Shown here: piece after piece, positions 49,531 to 56,860 of the stretch
How positions within the stretch are numbered: position 1 is the stretch's first letter
Layout: the number at the start of each line of letters is the position of its first letter
Notes under the pieces: model-generated
Told to the model about the DNA's origin: nothing
The model's database searches: none
What the model saw: only the letters and a program-made list of their open reading frames with translations
DNA from: VXLM01 sp034421575
GTDB lineage: Bacteria > Chloroflexota > Dehalococcoidia > Lucifugimonadales > VXLM01
Length of the DNA: 64,000 nucleotides
Direction of reading: 5' to 3'
NCBI GenBank assembly: GCA_034421575.1
Contig: DAOUKG010000035.1
Location: forward strand, 1-64,000
Program-made: the position numbers and the translations under genes

Positions 49531-51183
49531 ATGCTCAAGACAGGTCAAGCGATACTGATTGCGTTCGTGCTGGCGGCCTTGGTTTTGGCCGCCTGTGAGC
49601 GTGACGAAGATGGGGACGGAGATGCCGCCTCATCGGGCCCATCAGCCGATTCGGTACTGCGCGTCGGCAATGGAGGTGAGGTCCAGTTCCTGGACGCGGC
49701 GAAGAGCCAGTCCGGTACGGACATCATCTTCTCGGAGATGATCTACAACCGTCTCCTCCAGTACGACGCCACGATGATGGATCCCAAGCCGGACATTGCC
49801 GAAAGCTGGGAAGTGTCTGATGACGGACTCACGTACACCTTCAAGATACGTGAAGACGTCAAGTTCCACAACGGCAAGGATCTGACGGCTGCGGACATCG
49901 AATACAGTTGGAACCGCTGCCGGAACGAGATTGCCGATAAGGGCCGCTGCAAGGGCGAACTCAACGACGTTGTCTCGTTTAGCGCCACGGGCGACTACGA
50001 ATTCCAGGTCGTCCTGGACAAGGCGAGCCCCGTATTCCTCCCTTCGATGGCCCACTGGTCCCTCGCCATCGTGGACGAGGGAAGCATCGGCCAGATCGAT
50101 ACGAACCCCATCGGCACGGGGCCCTACAAGTTCGTGAGCCAGGTCGTGGACGACAAGATCGAACTTGAGAAGTTTGACGACTACTTCGACGGGGACATCC
50201 TCAACGAGAGGCCCGAAAAGGTCTTCATCATCCCGATCAAGGACCCGCAGACTCGAATGGCCGCCATTCGCAGCGGCGAGATCGACTTTGCAGTGGACGT
50301 GCCATTGGAGCAGGTCGCCAGGCTCGCGACGACTCCGGGCGTTCAACTGCTGCAGCAGCGCGATGGGATCACAGCTTCCTACATGACGGTCATCTTCAAC
50401 ACCAAAGAAGGTCCGATGACGGACGTAAGGGTGCGGAAGGCCGTCCAGCTAGCAGTCGACGCCGAGGCGATCAACAGCGCGATCTACTTCGGGCTGGGCG
50501 ACGTAAGCTGCAACCCGATCCTCGAATCGCACTGGGCATACCTGCCGTTCGAGTGTCCTCAGAGGGACGTAGAAAAGGCCAAAGCGCTCCTGGCCGAGGC
50601 CGGTTATGGTCCCGACAACCCGCTTGAACTGAAGTACATGCCGGAGAACATCCCCGTCACGCAGAAGATGGCGGAAGTCATCCAGCAGAACCTGGCTGAG
50701 GCCGGCATCGACATGGAGATCGTGATCGTCGACAGCCCGACGTGGCTCGACAAGGTGTGGTTCGGCGTCGACTGCGACACAGGGGACTGGCCTGAGTCCC
50801 GCTGCTGGGCCGGCAAGCACAAGGAATTCGACCTTGGCGACGCCTGGTACACCCGCGAACCCGACCCTGACGGCCTGATGCAGAGCGTCTTCCGTGCCGA
50901 CTCTGACAGAGAAGGCTTCAAGGGCAACAACGGGATGCGGTACTACAACCCTGAGATCGAGCGACTGTTCGACGAGGCGAAGAGCACGACCGATCGCAAG
51001 GTTAGGGCAGAAGCCTATCGTAATATCGTCGACATCGTAGTCAACCAGGACGTGCCGCTGATCAAGCTTCAGAGCATGCCGCGCTTCTTCGCGGCGGGCG
51101 AAGTCGTGCAGGGTGGCTATGTAAGCCCGAAGGGCTACTGGAATGCCAAGGACTGGTCCTGGCAGGAGCCCTCCAACGAGTAG
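49531..51183 (+). CDS. ABC importer extracellular solute-binding protein (family 5) lipoprotein
   Basis: A 550-residue periplasmic-type binding lipoprotein of the DppA/OppA/NikA family for peptides, nickel chelates or other solutes. The signal 'MLKTGQAILIAFVLAALVLAAC' has a lipobox with Cys22, followed by an acidic linker. 'DAAKSQSGTDIIFSEMIYNRLLQYDATMMDPKPDIAESWE' and 'YTFKIREDVKFHNGKDLTAADIEYSWNR' are the SBP_bac_5 start. GGAGGTG lies six bases before the ATG. Two strong hairpins separate it from the permease genes, which would make the binding protein more abundant than the channel, as usual in such operons. Confidence 0.93.
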   Translation: MLKTGQAILIAFVLAALVLAACERDEDGDGDAASSGPSADSVLRVGNGGEVQFLDAAKSQSGTDIIFSEMIYNRLLQYDATMMDPKPDIAESWEVSDDGLTYTFKIREDVKFHNGKDLTAADIEYSWNRCRNEIADKGRCKGELNDVVSFSATGDYEFQVVLDKASPVFLPSMAHWSLAIVDEGSIGQIDTNPIGTGPYKFVSQVVDDKIELEKFDDYFDGDILNERPEKVFIIPIKDPQTRMAAIRSGEIDFAVDVPLEQVARLATTPGVQLLQQRDGITASYMTVIFNTKEGPMTDVRVRKAVQLAVDAEAINSAIYFGLGDVSCNPILESHWAYLPFECPQRDVEKAKALLAEAGYGPDNPLELKYMPENIPVTQKMAEVIQQNLAEAGIDMEIVIVDSPTWLDKVWFGVDCDTGDWPESRCWAGKHKEFDLGDAWYTREPDPDGLMQSVFRADSDREGFKGNNGMRYYNPEIERLFDEAKSTTDRKVRAEAYRNIVDIVVNQDVPLIKLQSMPRFFAAGEVVQGGYVSPKGYWNAKDWSWQEPSNE

Positions 51184-51198
51184 TGCATTGAGTGTAGA

Positions 51199-51240
51199 GG
51201 GCCGCCCATCGACCAGCCGGTGTTGATCGGTCGGCGGCCC
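51199..51240 (+). terminator. Hairpin 1 between binding protein and permease
   Basis: Eight-base perfect arms GGGCCGCC/GGCGGCCC with an inner GACC/GGTC pair, 15 bases after the binding-protein stop. No T-tract follows, so it probably protects or attenuates rather than terminates. Confidence 0.55.
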
Positions 51241-51281
51241 CGGGCTCAAACTTGGGCCCAAATTCTCACCATGTAAGGAAT

Positions 51282-51314
51282 GGTCGGTTTCGGGAACTCT
51301 TCCTGAAACCGGCC
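51282..51314 (+). promoter_or_regulatory. Hairpin 2 just upstream of the permease start
   Basis: Arms GGTCGGTTTCGGGAA and TTCCTGAAACCGGCC pair over 15 bases with two G-U wobbles and a three-base loop. It ends directly before a possible TTG start at 51316 and 15 bases before GGAGG (51330-51334). Confidence 0.6.
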
Positions 51315-51315
51315 C

Positions 51316-52287
51316 TTGCTTCACGCCCCGGAGGTCCCAGCCATCCAGGCTTATATTGCCCGTCGTTTGCTTCAAACGCTATACGTCGTCGTCGTTCTCT
51401 CATTCATCATATTCGCCGCGGTCCGCTTCGCGCCCGGAGACCCGGCCGTCACACGGCTCGGAATGGAAGCCACCAGGGAGGCGCTCGAACAGGAGCGTCG
51501 CGATCTTGGCCTCGACAGGCCGATCTACGAGCAGTACGTCATCTGGGTGGGGAAGGTCTTCAGAGGGGACATGGGCGTCTCTCTCGCCTATGCCTCCGAC
51601 CATCCCGTCGCTCCTCTCGTCTGGGAGAAGTTCAAGAGGACGATTCCGCTGACATTGTCGGCAATGGCGGTTGGACTCGTCTTTTCCATTCCCCTCGGCA
51701 TTATTGCCGGTCTGCGTCCATTCAGTCTCTTAGACAACATCATTTCCGCAACTTCACTGTTTGGCGTTGCCGCTCCCAGCTTCTGGGTGGGGTTGATGCT
51801 GATCTTGCTGTTTGCCGTCCAGTTGGACTGGCTGCCGACGTCGGGATACGGCCCGATAGGTCAGGGCTTCGACTGGAAGTATTTCATCCTGCCTTCGTTT
51901 GCCCTTGGATTCCAGCTGATGGGCGCACTTACCAGATATATGCGATCGGGGATGCTCGACGTAATGAGCTCCGACTACGTTAGAACCGCACAGGCCAAGG
52001 GGCTGCCGTATCGCACTGTCGTGGCGCGGCACGCCGTGAAGAACGCCATGCTCTCAGTCGTTACGGTGATCGCACTTGACCTTGGGGCATTGTTGGCCGG
52101 TGCGCTCGTCACCGAGACCGTCTTCCGCTGGCCCGGTGTGGGTCTGCTGCTCGTAAACTCCATACAAGCCAGAGACTACGCAATAGTCCAAATGATCGTC
52201 CTCGTTACCTCCGTCGCATACATTTCGGTGAACCTTCTCGCCGACATCCTATACGGGTATCTTGACCCGAGAATACGCTACGAATGA
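51316..52287 (+). CDS. ABC importer permease, DppB type
   Basis: A 323-residue permease with six membrane spans. 'YIARRLLQTLYVVVVLSFIIFAAVRFAPGDPA' is the canonical N-terminus, and 'YVRTAQAKGLPYRTVVARHAVKNAML' the EAA loop that docks the ATPase. The start is uncertain. Close relatives begin M-x-x-YIARRLLQTL; the matching codon here is ATC at 51343, with a good GGAGG eight bases upstream, whereas the nearest legal start is TTG 51316 lying on the edge of hairpin 2 without a ribosome binding site. I give the TTG coordinate and flag the alternative. No ATPase gene is in the window. Confidence 0.88.
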   Translation: MLHAPEVPAIQAYIARRLLQTLYVVVVLSFIIFAAVRFAPGDPAVTRLGMEATREALEQERRDLGLDRPIYEQYVIWVGKVFRGDMGVSLAYASDHPVAPLVWEKFKRTIPLTLSAMAVGLVFSIPLGIIAGLRPFSLLDNIISATSLFGVAAPSFWVGLMLILLFAVQLDWLPTSGYGPIGQGFDWKYFILPSFALGFQLMGALTRYMRSGMLDVMSSDYVRTAQAKGLPYRTVVARHAVKNAMLSVVTVIALDLGALLAGALVTETVFRWPGVGLLLVNSIQARDYAIVQMIVLVTSVAYISVNLLADILYGYLDPRIRYE

Positions 52288-53192
52288 GATCCACAGCCCA
52301 AGAGAGAGCCATCGAGCTGCAATCGGACGACGATTTCGCCGATCGGCGACGCGCGCGCATGCTGCGACTGTTCATCGCAAGCTTCGCAAGAAATCGAACG
52401 GCCGTCTTCGGGGCCGTCACGATCATTTTGTTCACCGTCGCCGCTCTCATCGCTCCGCTACTGCCGACCGATCCCTTGGAGCAGGACTATGACGCCCTCA
52501 TGCTCCCTCCCTCCATTGAGCATCCCATAGGGACGGACTCTTTGGGACGCGACAACCTAATCCGCCTCATCCATGGAGGGAGAGTCTCGCTGCAAGTGGG
52601 ACTTCTTGCCATGTTGTTGGCAACGACGATAGGTGTGACGGTAGGTCTCGTTGCGGGATACTTCGGCAGGTGGGTCGACAGCATACTGATGCGAATCGTG
52701 GACGTGATTCTCGCATTCCCCGCCTTGCTACTAGCGATTCTCATGGTAGCCATTCTCGGTCCGTCGCTGCGGAACGCGATGCTTGCCATTGCCGTTGGTT
52801 TCATTCCGCCATTCGCGCGAATCACGAGGGCCAACACCCTATCCCTGCGCGAGAAGGAATTCGTCGAGAGCGCGCGGGCGATTGGCGGAGGGCCGGTGCG
52901 CATCATGTTCAGGACGATCCTCCCGAACACGGTCTCTCCCATAATCGTTCAGGCCTCACTGGGAATGAGCTATGCCATCCTCATCGAGGCAAGTCTGAGC
53001 TTCCTGGGCCTTGGCATCCAGCCACCCACGCCGTCCTGGGGCTACATGCTCACGGCGGGCCGTGAGTTCATCACCATTGCGTGGTGGCTGACAACCTTCC
53101 CGGGACTCGCCATCTTCCTCGTGGTGATTGCGTGGAACTTCATCGGCGACGGCATACGCGAGGCTCTAGACCCACGTCAGCGCCGCCGTTAG
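52284..53192 (+). CDS. ABC importer permease, DppC type
   Basis: A 302-residue partner permease, overlapping the previous gene by four bases (ATGA). The OppC/DppC N-terminal segment 'FIASFARNRTAVFGAVTIILFTVAALIAPLLP' is followed by 'HPIGTDSLGRDNLIRLIHGGRVSLQVG' (a signature of the group), six spans, and the EAA loop 'FVESARAIGGGPVRIMFRTILPNTVSPI'. The operon ends here; dppD/dppF-like ATPases must be supplied from elsewhere. Confidence 0.94.
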   Translation: MRSTAQERAIELQSDDDFADRRRARMLRLFIASFARNRTAVFGAVTIILFTVAALIAPLLPTDPLEQDYDALMLPPSIEHPIGTDSLGRDNLIRLIHGGRVSLQVGLLAMLLATTIGVTVGLVAGYFGRWVDSILMRIVDVILAFPALLLAILMVAILGPSLRNAMLAIAVGFIPPFARITRANTLSLREKEFVESARAIGGGPVRIMFRTILPNTVSPIIVQASLGMSYAILIEASLSFLGLGIQPPTPSWGYMLTAGREFITIAWWLTTFPGLAIFLVVIAWNFIGDGIREALDPRQRRR

Positions 53193-53222
53193 AGATAGGC
53201 CCAAAATGGTAGTGGATTGATG

Positions 53223-53349
53223 CCAGGGCAATCGCATTTCACACAGGGTCGGGCGTTGAGGGGTCTCCCAACCCATCCCTCTGGACTCCGGCCTTCGCCG
53301 GAGTGACGATTGTTGGTGTTCCTATTAACTCTAAATGCGATTGCCCTGG
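53223..53349. repeat. Inverted-repeat element (127 bp)
   Basis: Perfect 17-base arms: CCAGGGCAATCGCATTT at 53223-53239 and its complement at 53333-53349. Inside is GGACTCCGGCCTTCGCCGGAGT, a REP-type palindrome (arms ACTCCGG/CCGGAGT). The left end plus flank matches 34935-34961. It lies between the permease and the DUF1461-like gene. Confidence 0.6.
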
Positions 53350-53402
53350 GATTGATACCCACTGTGTAGCGTCCTGGGCTCCGAACGCGATACCCTATTT
53401 CC

Positions 53403-54512
53403 ATGTCCACCATCAAGGCCATCGCCTACGCGGCGTTCATTGTTGCCATTCCTCTGTTTCTCATCATCACGAACCTCCGCGTGGTCGTGAACACCCCGCT
53501 GCTCTACAGCTATGGCTTCGACCAGTACGAGATCGAGAGAGTGACGGGCATCGAACGCGCCGAGCTCATCTCAGCCGGCAGGCAGATCCGCGACTACTTC
53601 AACAATGAAGAGGTCTGGCTCGACGTGCAGGTCCGAATTGGAGGTGAAGTCTATCGCCTCTACAACGAGACCGAAATCCTGCACATGTGGGATGTTAAGG
53701 CCCTCATACGCACCCTCTACAACGTGCAGCTCATTGCGGTGCTGTATATTCTCCTGTTCATACCGGTGGGACTCGCAATTGCACCTCGCACCTTCCCACG
53801 AGTCCTCTTGAGACTCGTCTTCTGGGGAGCCGCCCTTACCCTAGCGATAGTATTCACTGCCGGACTGCTTTCACTGACAGGGTTCAGCCAGACCTTCTAC
53901 GTCTTCCACCTGATCGCCTTCACCAACGACCTGTGGAAACTGGACCCGGCACGCGACTTCCTGATCGCGATGTTCCCGGAGGGGTTCTTTTTCGATACGA
54001 CGATGGTCCTCGCCAGCCTGACGGTCATTCAAGGACTGTGGCTGCTGTTCCTGTCGAATGTGGTTCTCAAGGCATTCCCTGCATCCGTATTCCACAGGGT
54101 CACGATCATACAGACGCTTACGGTGATTGTGGCCGCGATACTCATCCTGCGGGTGTACCCCGATGGTTTCTTCTTCGAGGCGGTGATGATCGTCGTCGTT
54201 GCGTCGGTATTCCAGTCGCTCCTGGCGCTCGTCACCTGGCGACGTGCCCCGAAGGATGCGATCTCCGCAACAACCACGGACGACGGCAAGGAGTCAAAGT
54301 CTCGCGTCGCCACTTCAAAATCCACCCACGCACGGGAGACCGACCGTCAAAACGCGTCTCCGCTCAGGTCCGAGCGCGCTGAGAACTGGGCAGACAACGT
54401 CGCAGTCGGTTACAACGTGATCGAGGCCTTGCTGTTTCTCCTGACGCCCTCCGTCAGGCAGTGGCGTGACTCCCGTAACGATGAGGCACCGTCGGATCCT
54501 GCCGTCATCTGA
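53403..54512 (+). CDS. DUF1461/TIGR01906-like integral membrane protein with internal repeat
   Basis: A 369-residue membrane protein. The first 225 residues resemble the TIGR01906/DUF1461 family: N-terminal span, an extracytoplasmic loop ending 'HMWDVKALIRTLYN', two spans, then 'FHLIAFTNDLWKLDPARDFLIAMFPEGFFFDTTM'. A second, shorter copy follows: 'VFHRVTIIQTLTVIVAAILILRVYPDGFFFEAVM', 64 residues on, with the same P(E/D)GFFF(D/E)xxM signature. So the C-terminal hairpin appears duplicated. The last 80 residues are polar. The role of the family is unknown. Confidence 0.75.
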   Translation: MSTIKAIAYAAFIVAIPLFLIITNLRVVVNTPLLYSYGFDQYEIERVTGIERAELISAGRQIRDYFNNEEVWLDVQVRIGGEVYRLYNETEILHMWDVKALIRTLYNVQLIAVLYILLFIPVGLAIAPRTFPRVLLRLVFWGAALTLAIVFTAGLLSLTGFSQTFYVFHLIAFTNDLWKLDPARDFLIAMFPEGFFFDTTMVLASLTVIQGLWLLFLSNVVLKAFPASVFHRVTIIQTLTVIVAAILILRVYPDGFFFEAVMIVVVASVFQSLLALVTWRRAPKDAISATTTDDGKESKSRVATSKSTHARETDRQNASPLRSERAENWADNVAVGYNVIEALLFLLTPSVRQWRDSRNDEAPSDPAVI

Positions 54513-54519
54513 GGCATCT

Positions 54520-55296
54520 ATGACCTCCATTGTCAGTCCGACCGAGCCGACTCTATTCCGTCCCGATGACATCCAAGCTCGGCTGGGACCCGGGCCGTGG
54601 CGGTTGGACCTGTTCCACGATGGACGAAACGATGTAGCCCTTGTATGTGACGCCCCATTATCTAAGGACGAAGAAGCACCTCTTCAGATCGAATCCGGCG
54701 AATTCTGGTTCGTCCTGAACGGACAGTACGAGTGCAGCATGAGGGGCCGGCCTCCATTTCGCGCTGAAAAGGGCGACATCGTCACGTGTCCTGCCGGCCT
54801 GATGGGAGAGTGTCGCGTTACCGGAGACGAAGACGCGCTACGAGTCTCAGTCTCCACGATTGGCGGGGACACGGCATCGGAGGAACAAACTGTACCCGAC
54901 GGACCTGGAATGCACTCCGGGCCGCCGAACATGCTGCTTACCCGCACGAGCGGCCTGCTGGCAAGCTCCGACCAGAGGCGATTCACGATCATCGAGGACG
55001 CTGCGAACACCGTCTACCTGATCCGCGTGCCTCCCGGGGACGTAAGCAAGGCGCACTGGCATTTCGACTTCGATGAGTGGTGGGTGATAGGCGGAGGTGA
55101 GCTCCTCTTCGAGGTAGGAGAGGGGAGGTCGAACATCCACGCAAGCCCGGGCGACATAGTCTTCACGCCGCGCGGGTTCCGACACCGGATAACCACAGTG
55201 GGGCAGGTGGAGTCCCAGCGAATGCCCGTCACGAACCCGGGGAACGTCCACATCTGGACCGACGACGACACGGGTGCGCCTCCGCCGAGGACGTAG
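54520..55296 (+). CDS. Bicupin protein
   Basis: A 258-residue two-cupin protein. The N-terminal cupin ('ESGEFWFVLNGQYECSMRGRPPFRAEKGDIVTCPAG', about 50-95) has no metal-binding histidines. The C-terminal cupin ('AHWHFDFDEWWVIGGGELLFEVGEG' then 'ASPGDIVFTPRGFRHRITTVG', about 175-235) keeps HxH, Glu-like Asp and the last His, so it should bind a metal. Bicupins of this kind include quercetinase-, gentisate dioxygenase- and isomerase-like enzymes. I start at ATG 54520 with GAGG just upstream. The last 68 bases overlap the opposite-strand methyltransferase gene. Confidence 0.82.
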   Translation: MTSIVSPTEPTLFRPDDIQARLGPGPWRLDLFHDGRNDVALVCDAPLSKDEEAPLQIESGEFWFVLNGQYECSMRGRPPFRAEKGDIVTCPAGLMGECRVTGDEDALRVSVSTIGGDTASEEQTVPDGPGMHSGPPNMLLTRTSGLLASSDQRRFTIIEDAANTVYLIRVPPGDVSKAHWHFDFDEWWVIGGGELLFEVGEGRSNIHASPGDIVFTPRGFRHRITTVGQVESQRMPVTNPGNVHIWTDDDTGAPPPRT

Positions 55297-56410
55297 CGAG
55301 CGAGATCCTGCGCAGCAGGTAGATGCTCGGCGCAATGTACCCACGGTGAAACGACACTCGAAGCGGCACCTCGGCGGCGCGTCTCCACGATTCGGCGTGT
55401 CGCGCAAGTGTATCTTCAAACAGCTTGCGGCGGGCGGTGATGACGGTAAAGGAACCATCTTCAACGACCAGCCGCGCCCCTTCACGCAGGGCAGCGTCGT
55501 AGAGATATTCGAGACCGACATCGGTGTTTGCGAGCATCCCGAACGGCAGGTCGGCGACCGCAGCGTCGAAGGATAGGTCCGGCAGCGGTGGCGAGTGGAT
55601 ATCTCCGCGCATGAGTTCGATTCTGTGAAGAGCGCCTGCGGCGGAGATATTCTGCTGAGTACAGGCGATAGCCTCTGGATCGATGTCCAGACCGACGGCG
55701 TGGGCGAACGGCCCCGCGGCCGCACGCTCAATGAGCAGGGTGCCTGAGCCGCATCCAAGGTTGAGGAACCTGTCGTCTCCGGAGTGGCCGGGGAGCGCGA
55801 CCATGGCGTGAGCGATAGTGGCGTTGAGCGCGTCGGGTCGGTTGCAGACACGCCAAGTTCTCGCCGAGAGGGGCATCGGGGACAGCCGTATGAGCACCTC
55901 CCAGCCCTCACCTGACGCGGAGCGGCGAATCGCGAGGTTCAGGTGCGCTTCATCGGTCTGTTCGTCCAAGCGCGTTGCTGCTGCAATCTCACCGCGAAGA
56001 CGTCTCATGGTGGCCGACTCCGTGCCTGCGGCGCTAACGCGGAAGGTTGCGAACGTATCCGTCGGATGGAGAGCGAGCACTTCCCTGATCGCGCCCACGA
56101 GCCGGGTGAAGTGTTGGTGCCCCAAAAGGGCCTTGGGACGTGGCACGTCGAAGCGTAGGACCAGATGAACGGCGACGGCGATTCGCAGGTCCATCAAGCG
56201 TTCGGCCTGCCCCGAATATCTGATGGACATGCGCCCTTCCTTCGGGTAACCGGTCAAGCGGTAAGCACGCCGTCCGAGGGTTGTTGCCAGTTCGTCGTCG
56301 ACGAAGCGTTCGAGGCCCGGAATCAGCTCGATTTCATACCGTCGGGCTTCCGTGGCGGCGGTCTTCGGCGTGTTACGTCTGCGGGGCATAGCGGCGTTAT
56401 CGTATCGCAT
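55229..56410 (-). CDS. THUMP-domain RNA methyltransferase (RlmL/Trm14 type)
   Basis: A 393-residue methyltransferase. Residues about 20-170 are a ferredoxin-like plus THUMP region ('YEIELIPGLERFVDDELATTLGRRAYRL', 'FATFRVSAAGTES'). The catalytic domain starts 'FLNLGCGSGTLLIERA' (motif I, near 215), then 'VGLDIDPEAIACTQQNI', and motif IV 'VADLPFGM' (DLPFG, the N6- or guanine-methylation motif) near 285. Such enzymes make m2G in 23S rRNA or tRNA. The C-terminal 25 residues (after 'YIAPSIYLLRR') are basic and overlap the cupin gene's end, so the functional protein may effectively end near 55300. Confidence 0.88.
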   Translation of the reverse strand: MRYDNAAMPRRRNTPKTAATEARRYEIELIPGLERFVDDELATTLGRRAYRLTGYPKEGRMSIRYSGQAERLMDLRIAVAVHLVLRFDVPRPKALLGHQHFTRLVGAIREVLALHPTDTFATFRVSAAGTESATMRRLRGEIAAATRLDEQTDEAHLNLAIRRSASGEGWEVLIRLSPMPLSARTWRVCNRPDALNATIAHAMVALPGHSGDDRFLNLGCGSGTLLIERAAAGPFAHAVGLDIDPEAIACTQQNISAAGALHRIELMRGDIHSPPLPDLSFDAAVADLPFGMLANTDVGLEYLYDAALREGARLVVEDGSFTVITARRKLFEDTLARHAESWRRAAEVPLRVSFHRGYIAPSIYLLRRISLATSSAEAHPCRRRSRCGRSPGS

Positions 56411-56439
56411 ACGTGGGAGTGAAGAGGAAAAGGTAATCT

Positions 56440-56543
56440 ATCAGAGCTGGTGAGGGGAACAGCCCTCACCCCTGTGGATACCCGCTCTCGCGGGTATGAC
56501 GGTGGCTGTGTATATGTCGAGGGATCTCACGAAGTCTGAACAG
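56440..56543. repeat. MITE-like element, family 2
   Basis: Left end TCAGAGCTGGTGAGGGG, right end CTCACGAAGTCTGAACA; inside GGATACCCGCTCTCGCGGGT, a palindrome related to ATTCCCGC..GCGGGAAT. It is about nine bases from the family-1 element that follows. Confidence 0.55.
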
Positions 56544-56552
56544 TTACCAGAG

Positions 56553-56664
56553 AGGCTGTCCAATAAATCAATCGAAACCGTTCGTGGTGAGCCTGTCGAA
56601 CCATGAATTACACTTTCACCCTTCGACGGGCTCAGGGTGAACGGAGCCCTTTTAGACACTCTCT
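56553..56664. repeat. MITE-like element, family 1 (short variant)
   Basis: GAGGCTGTCCAATAAATC on the left and TTTTAGACACTCTC on the right. Its interior is almost identical to the copy between higB and higA (63811-63917). Confidence 0.6.
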
Positions 56665-56860
56665 GAGAGAAAGGAAAAAGTAGCAGATGCTGCAGTGGGG
56701 ATTTCACAAACTATTCCAGCGTGGGCAGTAACGGGCAACATCTGGCCGTTGGTCGGGCTTCCGCAAGGCCTTCGGAACTTTTCTAACGTGGCATGCGTCT
56801 ATACATGTAGGAATGATCGGCGCAAGAGTCGACATCAATGTTATGGGAGGTCTCTGTGTT

